In this document: piece by piece, positions 34,111 through 43,495 of the stretch
How the letters are laid out: every line of letters starts with the position of its first letter
How positions within the stretch are numbered: the first letter of the stretch is position 1
DNA from: Methylosinus sp. H3A
GTDB lineage: Bacteria > Pseudomonadota > Alphaproteobacteria > Rhizobiales > Beijerinckiaceae
Assembly: GCF_015709455.1 (NCBI RefSeq)
Contig: NZ_JADNQW010000005.1
Location: 992,001-1,056,000 of the forward strand
DNA: 64,000 nucleotides
Direction of reading: 5' to 3'
Notes under the pieces: generated by a model
What the model saw: only the letters and a program-made list of their open reading frames with translations
What the model was told of the DNA's origin: nothing
Databases searched by the model: none
Translations under genes and position numbers: made by a program

Positions 34111-34707
34111 TCAGCTCGCCTTGATGTTGCGGAATTCGCTCTGCAGCGTCTCAGCGGCGAGGCGGGCGCCGGTCAGCTTCTCTAGAATGGAGCCGGCCGC
34201 CTCGGTGGCGATCTGCTCGACATGCGACAGCGCCTCGGATTTGGCGGTGAGAATCTGCGCCTCGGCCTCGGCGACCTTCTTGGCGAAGGCGGTCTCTTCC
34301 GCAGCGCGGCGCGTGGCCGTCTCGGCGGCGGCCTGCTGCTGCGCGGCGCGGCCGATCTCCTGCGCCTGCGCCTTGGTGGCGCGCAGAGTCTCGTCATGCT
34401 CGGCGGCGGCGGCCTGCGCCTTCCCCTGCAGCTCGCGAGACGCGAAGAGATCGCTCTCGATGCGGCTCTCGCGCTCGCTCAGGATCGAGCCGATGCGCGG
34501 CAGCGCGATGCGCGACATGAGGACGTAGAGGACGCCGAAGATCAGCGCCAGCCAGACCAGCTGCGGCGCGAAATTATTGGTGTCGAAGGGCGGAAAGTCG
34601 CCCCCGCCGTGATGCTCGACGGTCCCATGCCCCGCGGACTCATGCGTCGCGCCTTGCGCGGCGTGCGGCGCCGCTTCCTCGGCGGCGGCGAGAACGATAT
34701 TCGCCAT
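34111..34707 (-). CDS. atpG: ATP synthase Fo subunit b'
   Basis: A 198-residue second b-type stator subunit. A histidine-rich N-terminal leader of about 45 residues comes before the single membrane helix (about 48-68, LVWLALIFGVLYVLMSRIALP), followed by the conserved RIGSILSERESRIESDLFASREL and a coiled coil rich in alanine and glutamate. It forms the b/b' pair with atpF, 14 bases downstream. The long leader with HAAQGATHESAGHGTVEHHG is a feature of alphaproteobacterial b' chains. Confidence 0.92.
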   Translation of the reverse strand: MANIVLAAAEEAAPHAAQGATHESAGHGTVEHHGGGDFPPFDTNNFAPQLVWLALIFGVLYVLMSRIALPRIGSILSERESRIESDLFASRELQGKAQAAAAEHDETLRATKAQAQEIGRAAQQQAAAETATRRAAEETAFAKKVAEAEAQILTAKSEALSHVEQIATEAAGSILEKLTGARLAAETLQSEFRNIKAS

Positions 34708-34785
34708 GACGGCTCCGAAACCTCTCGAGTGCGTTCAAATGCGACGAAGGCCCGGAGCGCTTTGGCCCCGGGCCTCCGAAACGGA

Positions 34786-35013
34786 TCACTTCAGATAGAG
34801 CAGGATCGCGATCAGAAACGCGAAGATGCCGAGACCTTCGGCGAGCGCCGCGCCGATGATGGCGTTGGTGAACTGGCCGGCCGCGGCCGACGGATTGCGC
34901 AGCGCGCCATTGACGAAATTGCCGAAAATCAGACCGACGCCGATAGCGGCGGCGCCCGTGCCGATCGCGGCGAGGCCCGCGCCGATCAGTTGGAAGGAGG
35001 AAGCATCAGCCAT
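34786..35013 (-). CDS. atpE: ATP synthase Fo subunit c
   Basis: A 75-residue proteolipid that forms the proton-carrying ring. Two membrane helices with the polar loop (about RNPSAAAGQ) between; the glycine-rich first helix is [20 protein letters not shown]. The ion-binding acidic residue is the glutamate in [19 protein letters not shown]. It has no sodium-type motif, so it should be proton driven. It lies between atpB (52-base gap) and atpF' (78-base gap); the larger gaps allow extra translation of this high-copy subunit. Confidence 0.96.
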   Translation of the reverse strand: MADASSFQLIGAGLAAIGTGAAAIGVGLIFGNFVNGALRNPSAAAGQFTNAIIGAALAEGLGIFAFLIAILLYLK

Positions 35014-35065
35014 TGGTAACTCCTGCTCTTAGCTCTGTGGGCGACTATTTATTGTTGGATGTTTA

Positions 35066-35806
35066 TCAGTGGCCCGGGTGGATCGCGTCATTGAGATAGA
35101 CGCAAGTGAGGACGGCGAAGACGAACGCCTGAAGACAATTGACGAGCAGCTCCAGCGCATACATCGCCACGACCGCGAGGATCGGAATGGGCGCGAGCGC
35201 GGCCCAGGCGCCGGCGCCGAGCAGCATCACCACGAAGCCGCCGAACACCGCCAGCGTGATATGGCCGGCGAGGATGTTCGCGAAGAGACGAACGGAGAGC
35301 GACACCGGGCGCGAGAGGAAGGAGATGATCTCGATCGGGATCAGCACGACCAGCACCGGCGCCGGAACGCCATGCGGCACGAAGAGCTTCAGAAAGCCGA
35401 AGCCATTGCGATAGAGCCCGTAGAGGATCACCAGAAGGATGACGAAAGCCGCGAAGGCGAAGGTGATGACGATCTGGCTCGACAGCGAGAATGTGTAGGG
35501 GACGAGGCCGATCAGATTCGACATCAGAATGAAGGTGAACAGCGTGAAGACGAAGGGGAAGAAGCGCATCCCTTCCTTGCCCGCCGTCTGACGCACCGTA
35601 TTCGCCACGAATTCATAGAGAACTTCGGCGAGCGCCTGTCCGCGGCCAGGCACCAGCGCGCGCTTGGACGTCGTGAACAGGGTGAGGATGATGGCGGCCG
35701 AGGCCGCGAGCAACATATAGAGCGCGGAATTGGTGAAGGAGACGTCGACGCCGTTGATGAAGTAAGGCGCAATGCGTTGGAGCTCGAACTGCTCGATAGG
35801 ATTCAT
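35066..35806 (-). CDS. atpB: ATP synthase Fo subunit a
   Basis: A 246-residue inner-membrane proton channel subunit with about five to six helices. The essential arginine lies in SRPVSLSVRLFANILAGH and the GLVPYTFSLSSQIVITFAFA motif precedes it; ELLVNCLQAFVFAVLTCVYLNDA closes the protein. The N terminus MNPIEQFELQRIAPYF is of the alphaproteobacterial type. It is encoded between atpI and atpE on the same strand. Confidence 0.96.
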   Translation of the reverse strand: MNPIEQFELQRIAPYFINGVDVSFTNSALYMLLAASAAIILTLFTTSKRALVPGRGQALAEVLYEFVANTVRQTAGKEGMRFFPFVFTLFTFILMSNLIGLVPYTFSLSSQIVITFAFAAFVILLVILYGLYRNGFGFLKLFVPHGVPAPVLVVLIPIEIISFLSRPVSLSVRLFANILAGHITLAVFGGFVVMLLGAGAWAALAPIPILAVVAMYALELLVNCLQAFVFAVLTCVYLNDAIHPGH

Positions 35807-35873
35807 CGCTCGATCCCGGACGGCGCGCCCGGCCCTTCATCTCCGCGGCGCCGAGGGAGTCGGGCCGCCCGTT

Positions 35874-36209
35874 TCATCCGTCGCCTCGCGCGTTTTTCGA
35901 CGCGGCGAAGCGAAACACATTGTAGAAGCCCGCGGCGACGCCGAGCCCCAGGAACAGGACCAGCAGCCACGGCTTGGCGCCCAACCAGAGATCCGCCTGC
36001 CAACCGATCAGCGCGCCGACGAGAATCGCCGCCACGAATTCGGACAGCACGGTGAAGCCCGCGCTCAACGCCTTTCCGAACGACCCTCCGACCGGCAAAC
36101 CACCGCCAATCTCGGCGCGTCGCTCCGCTTCCTGCTTGCCGAGCGCGGTCTGGAGCCTTTCCAGTCTCGCGCGCAGCTCGTCGTCGCTCTCGTTCTTGTC
36201 CGCTCTCAT
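35874..36209 (-). CDS. atpI: ATP synthase assembly/associated protein AtpI
   Basis: A 111-residue small membrane protein that begins the Fo operon. A charged N-terminal half (residues 1-45) is followed by two membrane helices, ALSAGFTVLSEFVAAILVGALIGWQAD and LLVLFLGLGVAAGFYNVFRFA. This matches the AtpI/gene 1 family implicated in c-ring assembly or magnesium uptake. The 67-base gap to atpB and the shared strand support one transcript. The operon promoter should lie in the 436 bases upstream. Confidence 0.9.
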   Translation of the reverse strand: MRADKNESDDELRARLERLQTALGKQEAERRAEIGGGLPVGGSFGKALSAGFTVLSEFVAAILVGALIGWQADLWLGAKPWLLVLFLGLGVAAGFYNVFRFAASKNARGDG

Positions 36210-36645
36210 CGGCTCTCTCCCTCGCGCAAAAGCTCAAAAGCACGCGCGAGCAGCATAGATGATTGCCGAAGAAACGCCCGGACAGGGGCGACGGAAGGGA
36301 TTTCGACGCGACGCGATATGGGCCGGGCGGCCAAGTCGTTCGAGCCGCGCGCAACATATGGGCGGCGTCCATTCGTGTCAAGCCGCAGCCGTCGCCGCGA
36401 ATCGCCCGGAAAACTAGGGTTTTTCCGCGATTGTCCAATTCTTGCGCAGACGCTTTTTCGCGGTTGCGAGATGGCGCGGCGGCCGTGACGCGCGAAAGCC
36501 GCCCTTCGCTCGGCCCTGGGGGCGTCGCGATGGGCGGCTCGCTTTCTCGCGTCCCCGGGAGCAGCGGGCGCTGGAAAGTCGTGACGCGCCTGCCGCCAAT
36601 GGATCGGCAGGCGCGGGAAGGGGCGGCCGGCGCGGGAGGAGCGCG
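36210..36645. other. Intergenic region between pmoC and atpI
   Basis: 436 bases without a convincing gene. It must hold the promoter of the atp operon. Close to the pmoC stop is a perfect 10-base-pair hairpin, gcgcctgccg (36586-36595) with cggcaggcgc (36605-36614), which has no T-run; it could end the pmoC transcript or stabilise it. Otherwise nothing recognised. Confidence 0.6.
36586..36614 (-). terminator. Hairpin downstream of pmoC
   Basis: Perfect inverted repeat of 10 base pairs with a 9-base loop, 32 bases after the pmoC stop. GC-rich stem and no T-tract, so a factor-dependent terminator or 3' stabiliser is the most that can be said. Confidence 0.45.
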
Positions 36646-37422
36646 TCAGCCGATGACCGCCGCGACCCCGTCTTCGCCGAGCAGCGCCTTTATGCGCATC
36701 AAAAGTTGCAGCACGACGCCGAACACGCCGAGCGCCATCCAGCCGAAGAAGACGAAGCCCCAATGCAGCGGCGCGACGAACAGCTCCTCCATGAACCAGA
36801 AGGTGTGGCCCCATTCGTTGAGGCCGACATTGGGGATGATCATGAAGGGCCCGACCGCGACGATCAGATAGGCCAGCGAATAGCCTTTGGCGAAATAGGG
36901 GGTGCGCGTCTTGGCGTGGAAGAAGGCGCCCACCGCCATGATCGAATAGATCGGATAGCTCATGTAGAATTCGATGATATGCGACGGGGTGAAATCGGTG
37001 TCGCGGATCACCGTCATATGCCAGGTGCCGTCCTGCTCGGTGAAGAAGCTGGCGCCCCAATAGATGGCGATGGCGTAGATCGTCAGCCATTTCAGATTGT
37101 CGACGAGCGCGCGGAATTCCTGCCGCGGCGTCACCGCGGACATGTCGCGGGTGCGCGTCTTCCACAAATAGCCGGCGAGGCCGAGGCCGGCGACGAGCTC
37201 CAGCGGGATCTCCGTCCAGAGGATCGACAGCCAATAGGTCTGGAACTCCGGCGCGAAGGAGTCGAGGCCGGCGCGCCAGCCGAAAATCTGCTCATAGATC
37301 CGCACGATCAGGTAGAATGTGCAGAGCGCCGCGGCGCCGATCCAGAACGGCTTCATATCGACGATCACATCCGTGTCGTCCGCGACGCCGGCCTTGCCGG
37401 CCGTCTCCGTCGTGAGGCTCAT
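36646..37422 (-). CDS. pmoC: Particulate methane monooxygenase subunit C, solitary copy
   Basis: A 258-residue membrane subunit of particulate methane monooxygenase with about six helices. All metal ligands known from the Methylococcus enzyme are present at a constant offset of 25: D131, H135 and H148 (D156, H160, H173 there; the CuC site, in EQDGTWH and FTPSH) and N202, H206, H220 (N227, H231, H245; the CuD site, in NEWGH and APLH). Normal length and a good AGGAGAG ribosome site. No pmoA or pmoB is adjacent: atpI is downstream and a LysR gene is divergent. Lone pmoC copies are known in type II methanotrophs. AmoC is excluded by gene context only weakly, but methanotroph origin fits better. 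Confidence 0.93.
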   Translation of the reverse strand: MSLTTETAGKAGVADDTDVIVDMKPFWIGAAALCTFYLIVRIYEQIFGWRAGLDSFAPEFQTYWLSILWTEIPLELVAGLGLAGYLWKTRTRDMSAVTPRQEFRALVDNLKWLTIYAIAIYWGASFFTEQDGTWHMTVIRDTDFTPSHIIEFYMSYPIYSIMAVGAFFHAKTRTPYFAKGYSLAYLIVAVGPFMIIPNVGLNEWGHTFWFMEELFVAPLHWGFVFFGWMALGVFGVVLQLLMRIKALLGEDGVAAVIG

Positions 37423-37617
37423 GTTTCTCTCCTTTTTGCGTCTTGCGCCCGCGCGCTCTTCCGCGCGGCCGTCAGGAGAGGTAAGGTCCGTCTCGGCTTC
37501 AGGTAAAATGCATTGTTTTCATCGTGCTATTCGCATTTTTCAGTGGCGTCGGAGGCGCCGATCTGGCGTCATCTTCACGCGTGATCTCGGATCGCGCGAG
37601 GGGCGAAGGGCGGACAT
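37423..37617. promoter_or_regulatory. Divergent promoter region pmoC / LysR gene
   Basis: 195 bases with an AT-rich island at about 37500-37540. It contains the near-palindrome aaaatgcattgtttt (37505-37519, core ATGCAT) 83-97 bases before pmoC. LysR proteins often bind such T-rich/A-rich interrupted dyads in divergent promoters, so this is the best candidate site. No clear sigma-70 promoter pair was assigned for either gene. Confidence 0.4.
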
Positions 37618-38592
37618 ATGACCGAGCTGCGGAACTTCGATCTCAATCTCCTCGTCGCCTTCGATTTTCTCATGGAGGAGCGCAATGTCTCGCGCGCGGC
37701 GCAGAGGATGTTCATCACCCAATCGGCGATGAGCCATGTGCTGCAACGCCTGCGCCAGCAGCTCGACGATCCGGTGCTGGTGAAGACGCCGCAGGGCATG
37801 AAGCCGACCCAGCGCGCGCTCGCGCTCGTCGAGCCGGTGGCGGCGATATTGAGCGAGGTCGAGCAGGTGATCCGCGGCTCGAAGGCGTTTTCGCCGGCGA
37901 CGACGCAGCGGCGCTTCACCATAGCGACGAATGATTATGTCGAGTTCTGCCTGCTGCCGCCGTTGATGAAATCGGTGAGCCGCCAGGCGCCCAATGTGGA
38001 GATTCATCTCGTGCAGACATCGGGCTCGCTGCGTGAGGCGGCGGACGCCGGCGATGTCGATCTCGTCATCGGCTTCGATGTGATTTTGGATTCGACGCCC
38101 TATGTGCGCCGCGAGCGTCTCTACACAGACCGCATCGTCTCGCTGGTGCGCCAGGACCATCCCGATTTTCCGAGCGACGAGCCGACGCTCGAGCAATTCG
38201 TCGCGGCCAAGCATATGCTGATGTCGCGCCGCGAGGCCGGCACCGGGATCATCGACGATTGGCTGGAGCAGCGCGGCCTCGCGCGCAAGGTCGCGCTCGT
38301 CGTGCCGAATTTTCTCTCCGCTCCTTGGATATTGGCGAGCACCGATCTCGTCTTCTCGCTGCCCTTGCGCATCGCCGAGCATTTCGTGCGTCTGGCGCCG
38401 CTGAAGATTTTGGAGATACCGATCGAATTCCCGACCTATGATCTGCTGATGGTCTGGCACTCGCTGCAGGACCGCGAGCCGGCCCACGCCTGGCTGCGCC
38501 AAGAGATCGTGGAGATTTGCCGAGGCGTCGTCGCGGCGCCGCGCGAGGAAGCGCCGCGGCCGGCGCGCGCGAAGGGTCGAGAGCCGGCGTGA
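37618..38592 (+). CDS. LysR-family transcriptional regulator divergent from pmoC
   Basis: A 324-residue LysR-type regulator of the NodD-like branch. Winged helix-turn-helix at about 8-65 (FDLNLLVAFDFLMEERNVSRAAQRMFITQSAMSHVLQRLR, quoted as landmarks LNLLVAFDFL and QSAMSHVLQRLR), then a two-lobe effector domain beginning RRFTIATNDYVEF. ATG 37618 follows AGGGCGG. LysR regulators commonly control the gene divergent from them, so pmoC is the obvious candidate target, with copper, methane-derived metabolites or oxygen as unknown signals. The C-terminal 25 residues are a basic, low-complexity tail. Confidence 0.88.
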   Translation: MTELRNFDLNLLVAFDFLMEERNVSRAAQRMFITQSAMSHVLQRLRQQLDDPVLVKTPQGMKPTQRALALVEPVAAILSEVEQVIRGSKAFSPATTQRRFTIATNDYVEFCLLPPLMKSVSRQAPNVEIHLVQTSGSLREAADAGDVDLVIGFDVILDSTPYVRRERLYTDRIVSLVRQDHPDFPSDEPTLEQFVAAKHMLMSRREAGTGIIDDWLEQRGLARKVALVVPNFLSAPWILASTDLVFSLPLRIAEHFVRLAPLKILEIPIEFPTYDLLMVWHSLQDREPAHAWLRQEIVEICRGVVAAPREEAPRPARAKGREPA

Positions 38593-38951
38593 GATCACAC
38601 GCTTCGAACGCTCGGAAAAGCCCCCTCCCGCATTCTCCTCCGCTGCGCGCTATCGGATTCACACGCAGCGAAACCCGGCGGCCGTCATGGCCGGGCTTGT
38701 CCCGGCCACCCACGCCAACCAGCTGAGAAATTTGGGGAAATAGACGGATTTCGGCTTGCGTGGGGCGGGGTTCTGGCAAGGCCCGGCAGGGGTCGCCGGA
38801 ACTTCGACATCACGCCAACCATCCGAGAAGCCGCGGCGTATCGGCGTGGATGGCCGGGACGAGCCCGGCCAAGACGTCGCGAGGCGAGGATGTGCGCATT
38901 CGATAGCCCGCGGCGCGGGAGAGAGCCGAGGTGGGGGCGCTCCCGCCCCGC
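38593..38951. other. Gene-free region with palindromic repeats between the LysR gene and ettA
   Basis: 359 bases between two converging genes. It holds two inverted copies of a CCGGGC palindrome (separate entry) and a pair of direct repeats starting cacgccaacc at 38711 and 38812. No gene and no T-rich terminator was seen. Confidence 0.7.
38684..38876. repeat. Inverted pair of dispersed CCGGGC palindromes
   Basis: gtcatggccgggcttgtccc plus ggccacccacg at 38684-38714, and its inverted counterpart cgtggatggccgggacgagc plus ccggcc at about 38845-38870. Each is a hairpin with an 8-base-pair stem. This form is common between genes of rhizobia and relatives. Confidence 0.7.
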
Positions 38952-40604
38952 TCAGCGCGAGAATTTCTTATATTTCAGCCGATGCGGAACCACGCTGTCG
39001 AGGCCGAGGCGACGCTTCTTGTCCTCCTCGTAATCGGCGAAATTGCCCTCGAACCATTCGACGTGGGACTCGCCCTCGAAGGCGAGAATATGCGTCGCTA
39101 TGCGGTCGAGGAAGAAGCGATCATGCGAGATCACCACGGCGCAGCCGGCGAAATCGTCGAGCGCCTCTTCCAACGCGCGCAGCGTGTCGACGTCGAGATC
39201 ATTGGTCGGCTCGTCGAGCAGCAGAACATTGGCGCCCTGCTTCAATATTTTGGCGAGATGCACGCGGTTGCGCTCGCCGCCCGAGAGCCCGCCGACCTTC
39301 TTCTGCTGATCGGAGCCCTTGAAGTTGAAGGCGCCGCAATAGGCGCGAGAATTGATCTCCCGCTTGCCGAGATAGATGATGTCATTGCCGCCGGAAATCT
39401 CTTCCCAGACGGTTTTCTTGTCGTCGAGCGCGTCGCGCGACTGATCGACATAGCCGAGTTGCACGCTCTCGCCGACGGTGATGGAGCCATTGTCCGGCTT
39501 CTCCTGGCCGGTGATCATGCGGAACAAGGTCGTCTTGCCGGCGCCGTTCGGGCCGATCACGCCGACGATGCCGCCCGGCGGCAGCTTGAAGGAGAGGTCG
39601 TCGATCAAGAGACGATCGCCGAAGCCCTTCGACAAATGATCGAAGGCGATGACATTGCCGCCGAGGCGCTCGGCCACCGGAATGACGATCTGCGCGGTCG
39701 TCGGCGCCTTCTCGTTCTGCTTGGCGACGAGATCCTCATAGCGCTGAATGCGCGCCTTGGACTTGGCCTGCCGCGCCTTGGGCGAGGAGGCGATCCACTC
39801 GCTCTCCATCTCGAGGGCGCGCTGGCGGGCCTTGTCCTCGCTGCTCTCCTGGGCGAGGCGCTTCTGCTTCTGCTTCAGCCAGGTCGAGTAATTGCCCTCG
39901 TAGGGAATGCCGCGGCCGCGATCGAGCTCGAGAATCCAGCCCGTCACATTGTCCAGGAAGTAGCGGTCATGGGTGACGATGAGGATCGCGCCCGGATAAT
40001 TGCGCAAATGGCCCTCGAGCCAATTCACCGTCTCGGCGTCGAGATGGTTGGTCGGCTCGTCGAGCAGCAGCATCTCCGGCTGCTCGAGCAGCAGGCGGCA
40101 GAGCGCCACGCGGCGCCGCTCGCCGCCCGAGAGCTTGGTGACGTCGGCGTCGTCGGCGGCGCAGCCGAGCGCCTCCATGGCCTGATCCACCTGGCTGTCG
40201 AGATCCCAGAGGCCCTTGGCCTCGATCTCGTCCTGCAGCCGGGTCATCTCGTCGGCGGTCTCGTCGGAATAATTCACCGCGAGATCATTGTAGCGGTCGA
40301 GCACCGCCTTCTTATCGGCGACGCCGAGCATCACATTGCCGCGCACGTCGAGCTCGGGATCGAGCTGCGGCTCCTGCGGCAGATAGCCCACGCGCGCGCC
40401 CTCCGCGACGAAGCCCTCGCCGGTGAACTCCTTGTCTATGCCCGCCATTACGCGCAGCAGCGTCGATTTGCCGGCGCCGTTGACGCCGAGCACGCCGATC
40501 TTCGCATCCGGGTAGAAGGAGAGGTGGACGTTGTCGAGGACCTTCTTGCCGCCCGGATAGGTCTTGGTCAGACCCTTCATATGATAGATGAACTGCCGCG
40601 CCAT
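38952..40604 (-). CDS. ettA: Energy-dependent translational throttle protein EttA (ABC-F)
   Basis: A 550-residue ABC-F protein with two ATPase domains and no membrane part; it gates early elongation on the ribosome by ATP/ADP state. Walker A motifs are GVNGAGKST and GPNGAGKTT, signatures [19 protein letters not shown] and [18 protein letters not shown]. The [25 protein letters not shown] start and the linker ([22 protein letters not shown]) are typical of EttA rather than Uup. The frame is open upstream, but the conserved N terminus fixes the ATG at 40604. Divergent from the epimerase gene. Confidence 0.94.
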   Translation of the reverse strand: MARQFIYHMKGLTKTYPGGKKVLDNVHLSFYPDAKIGVLGVNGAGKSTLLRVMAGIDKEFTGEGFVAEGARVGYLPQEPQLDPELDVRGNVMLGVADKKAVLDRYNDLAVNYSDETADEMTRLQDEIEAKGLWDLDSQVDQAMEALGCAADDADVTKLSGGERRRVALCRLLLEQPEMLLLDEPTNHLDAETVNWLEGHLRNYPGAILIVTHDRYFLDNVTGWILELDRGRGIPYEGNYSTWLKQKQKRLAQESSEDKARQRALEMESEWIASSPKARQAKSKARIQRYEDLVAKQNEKAPTTAQIVIPVAERLGGNVIAFDHLSKGFGDRLLIDDLSFKLPPGGIVGVIGPNGAGKTTLFRMITGQEKPDNGSITVGESVQLGYVDQSRDALDDKKTVWEEISGGNDIIYLGKREINSRAYCGAFNFKGSDQQKKVGGLSGGERNRVHLAKILKQGANVLLLDEPTNDLDVDTLRALEEALDDFAGCAVVISHDRFFLDRIATHILAFEGESHVEWFEGNFADYEEDKKRRLGLDSVVPHRLKYKKFSR

Positions 40605-40785
40605 GGATGATCGGTTCCGCTCGAGGATGAAAGGCTCGGCGCGATGTTTAGCGCCTTTTGGGCCGAAGTGAAAACCGGCTTTTTGCACGGGCCGGCCCGA
40701 TCGCTCGAACCTCGTACGGCGCCGCAAGTTGACAGCGACGGGCGTTTTCCGCCAGAGGTTGCCGGTCTCCAACGGGAACGGGCTC

Positions 40786-41778
40786 ATGCGCGTCTTCGTG
40801 ACCGGCACGGCCGGATTCATCGGCTTCCATCTCGCAAAGCGCCTGCTCGAGCTCGGCTGCAGGGTCGACGGCTTCGACGGGCTCACCCCCTATTACGACG
40901 TGACGCTGAAGCAAGCGCGCCACGCCGAGCTCGCGCGTTTTACCGGCTTTCGCGCCCATATCGCCATGCTCGAGGATATGGAGGCGCTGACGCGCGCCGT
41001 GGAGGCGGCGGAGCCGGATGTCATCGTCCATCTCGCCGCGCAGGCGGGCGTGCGCTACAGCCTCGAGAATCCGCGCGCCTATGTCGACGCCAATCTCGTC
41101 GGCGGCTTCAATGTGCTGGAGATCGCCCGCGCCCGCGCGGTCCGCCATCTGCTGATGGCCTCGACCAGCTCCGTCTATGGCGGCAATCAGCATGTGCCCT
41201 TCCTCGAGAGCGAGCGCGCCGATTTCCCGCTGACGCTCTACGCCGCGACGAAAAAGGCCAATGAGGCCATGGCGCATTCCTATGCGCATCTGTGGCGGCT
41301 GCCGACGACGATGTTCCGCTTCTTCACCGTCTACGGCCCCTGGGGACGGCCGGATATGGCGCTGTTCAAATTCGTCGACGCGATCGAGAAGGGACAGCCG
41401 ATCGACATCTACAATCACGGCAAGATGCAGCGCGATTTCACCTATGTCGGCGATCTGGTCGAGGCGATCTCGCGCCTTCTCGACCGCGCGCCGGAGATCG
41501 GAGCCGACGAGTCCGTTTCGCCGGTCGCGCCCTACCGCGTCGTCAATATCGGGCGCGGCGAGCCTGTGGGGCTGCTCGATTTCGTCGAGGCGATCGAGCG
41601 CAAGCTGGGCAAGACGGCGATCCGCAACTATCTCGAGATGCAGAAGGGTGACGCGCCCCGCACTTTCGCCGACTGCTCGCTGCTGGAGCGGCTGACCGGC
41701 TATCGCCCGCAGACTTCGGTCGAAGAGGGCGTTTCCGCCTTCGTCGACTGGTATCGCGATTATTATGGAGCCGCGTGA
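40786..41778 (+). CDS. NAD-dependent nucleotide-sugar epimerase (UDP-glucuronate 4-epimerase type)
   Basis: A 330-residue short-chain dehydrogenase-like epimerase. The NAD motif [14 protein letters not shown] is at residues 7-20, the catalytic pair is YAATKKANE (YxxxK), and [11 protein letters not shown] supplies the serine. [17 protein letters not shown] and [20 protein letters not shown] are typical of UDP-glucuronate 4-epimerases (CapI/LpsL), which make UDP-galacturonate for envelope polysaccharides. The exact sugar is inferred. The start ATG 40786 opens the conserved [10 protein letters not shown]. Confidence 0.87.
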   Translation: MRVFVTGTAGFIGFHLAKRLLELGCRVDGFDGLTPYYDVTLKQARHAELARFTGFRAHIAMLEDMEALTRAVEAAEPDVIVHLAAQAGVRYSLENPRAYVDANLVGGFNVLEIARARAVRHLLMASTSSVYGGNQHVPFLESERADFPLTLYAATKKANEAMAHSYAHLWRLPTTMFRFFTVYGPWGRPDMALFKFVDAIEKGQPIDIYNHGKMQRDFTYVGDLVEAISRLLDRAPEIGADESVSPVAPYRVVNIGRGEPVGLLDFVEAIERKLGKTAIRNYLEMQKGDAPRTFADCSLLERLTGYRPQTSVEEGVSAFVDWYRDYYGAA

Positions 41779-41958
41779 CCCGAGCCGCCGGAGGCCGTTC
41801 CGGGGCGAGCGGCCGAGGTCCGGCTCGAGATTCTCTCCCAATCCTGCTCGCGCCCGAGGTTGATCGTTAACCACCTGTCTGAGACAAGGCCATAACCGCC
41901 GCGCGGGGGCGATTCGCCCCGAGGGCGCGGCCGCGGGCCTCGTTTCGGAGAGCGCTTC

Positions 41959-42831
41959 ATGGCCTTGGCTTGCACTTCAGGTCTCGACACCGGCTTCGTC
42001 GAACTCGGCTATGCGAAAGTGGCGGCGCTCGGCGTCGTTCAAGGCATAACCGAGCTCCTGCCGATTTCCTCCACCGCCCATATGCGCATCGTGCCGGCGC
42101 TGCTCGGCTGGAAGGATCCGGGCTCGGCCTTCTCGGCCGCCATGCAGCTGGCCGCGCTCGCCGCGGTGGTCAGCTATTTCTGGAAGGATATTCGCGAGAT
42201 CGCCTTCGGCTCCGTTCGCGCCCTGCGCAAGCGTGATTTCAACGACTGGTATTTCCGCTTCGTCGTCTGGATCGTCCTCGCCACCATACCCATAGGCCTC
42301 GCCGGCATAGCGCTCTCGGGCGTTCTCAACGCCTGCGGCTCGCCGCTGCGGACCCTGCCGGTCATCGGCATCTCCTGCATCGTCATGGCGGCGCTGCTCG
42401 CCATCGCCGAGCTCTATTGCAACCACTCCCGCACGCTCGACCATGTGAATATGAAGGACGCGCTGGTCGTGGGATTCGCCCAGGTGGGGGCGCTGGTGCC
42501 CGGCGTCTCGCGCTCCGGCTCGACCTTGACGGCGTCGCTGTTTCTCGACCTCAAGCGCGAGCAGGCCGCGCAATTCTCCTTCCTTCTCGGCCTGCCGGCG
42601 ATCACCCTCGCCGGCCTCAAGGAGCTCTACGAGCTCCACAAGGCGCATCTCGACGCGCATGGCTGGTCGGTGCTGGCCGTCGGCCTCGTCGTCGCCTCCA
42701 TTTCGGCCTTCGCCGCCATCTGGGGGCTGATGCGCTTTCTCGAGCGATTCTCCACCTGGCCCTTCGTCGCCTACCGGGCCTTCATCGGCGTGGTTCTGCT
42801 CGTCGGCGCCGCCACCGGCCTATTGTCTTGA
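41959..42831 (+). CDS. uppP: Undecaprenyl-diphosphatase UppP (BacA)
   Basis: A 290-residue membrane phosphatase that recycles the lipid carrier for peptidoglycan and other polymers. The two family motifs are GVVQGITELLPISSTAH (residues about 25-41, with the catalytic glutamate) and PGVSRSGST (about 180-188). About eight helices. It can give bacitracin tolerance when abundant, a family property. Possibly cotranscribed with the epimerase 180 bases upstream; both serve the envelope. Confidence 0.93.
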   Translation: MALACTSGLDTGFVELGYAKVAALGVVQGITELLPISSTAHMRIVPALLGWKDPGSAFSAAMQLAALAAVVSYFWKDIREIAFGSVRALRKRDFNDWYFRFVVWIVLATIPIGLAGIALSGVLNACGSPLRTLPVIGISCIVMAALLAIAELYCNHSRTLDHVNMKDALVVGFAQVGALVPGVSRSGSTLTASLFLDLKREQAAQFSFLLGLPAITLAGLKELYELHKAHLDAHGWSVLAVGLVVASISAFAAIWGLMRFLERFSTWPFVAYRAFIGVVLLVGAATGLLS

Positions 42832-42948
42832 GGTGAAAGGGAGCGGGCGCCGATCCCGCCGTTTCGGCGCCGCGATCTTTTATTTTTGTTCGCTTTGTCG
42901 GCGCCCGGCTCTTGCCCAAACAGGCCCTCGAGACCTAACATCGGGGCC

Positions 42949-43470
42949 ATGGTCGAGACCGCCACCCTCATTCGCCACGCTGGACCCGGCGACGCCGAGG
43001 CGATCACCCATGTGCATGACGCCTCCTGGCGGGACGCCTACCGCGGCGTCATTCCAGGCGGCGAGCTCGAGCGGATGATCGCCCGTCGCGGGCCGCAATG
43101 GTGGGCGCGGGCGATCGTGCGCGGCAGCGGCATTCTCGTGCTGGAATTCGGCCGGGAAGTCGTCGGCTATGTCACCTATGGGCGCAATCGCGTCCCCTCC
43201 ATGCCCTATTCGGGCGAGATCTTCGAAATCTATCTCCTGCCCGAATATCAGGGGATCGGTTTCGGCCGGCGGCTGTTCAACGCCGCCCGGCAGGAGCTCG
43301 CCGAGCACGGCTATCTGTCCACCGTGGTCTGGGCCTTGGCCGACAATGACAAGGCGCTCGCCTTCTATCGCCGGCTCGGCGGCCTGACCATACGCCGCGC
43401 GGAAGAGCGCTTCGGCGACGACATGCTGACGCGCGTCGCCTTCGGATTCGTGTCCGCGCCCGTCCGCTGA
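42949..43470 (+). CDS. GNAT family N-acetyltransferase
   Basis: A 173-residue acetyltransferase. [17 protein letters not shown] near the N terminus and [23 protein letters not shown], the acetyl-CoA site, are clear; the tail [20 protein letters not shown] is the usual fourth motif. This is the RimI-like small-molecule or protein acetyltransferase group; the target is unknown. The ATG at 42949 precedes the first strand; an upstream extension in frame is low quality. It lies 25 bases before ppa and may share its transcript. Confidence 0.83.
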   Translation: MVETATLIRHAGPGDAEAITHVHDASWRDAYRGVIPGGELERMIARRGPQWWARAIVRGSGILVLEFGREVVGYVTYGRNRVPSMPYSGEIFEIYLLPEYQGIGFGRRLFNAARQELAEHGYLSTVVWALADNDKALAFYRRLGGLTIRRAEERFGDDMLTRVAFGFVSAPVR

Positions 43471-43495
43471 ATTTTCCCCCTCCAGGAGTTGTCAT

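Noticed and set aside
36646..37422. Reading the pmoC gene as ammonia monooxygenase subunit amoC
   Set aside because: The sequence cannot fully exclude it, but hopanoid, phasin, cellulose and alphaproteobacterial Fo genes around it fit a type II methanotroph; nitrifiers with amoC are not alphaproteobacteria.
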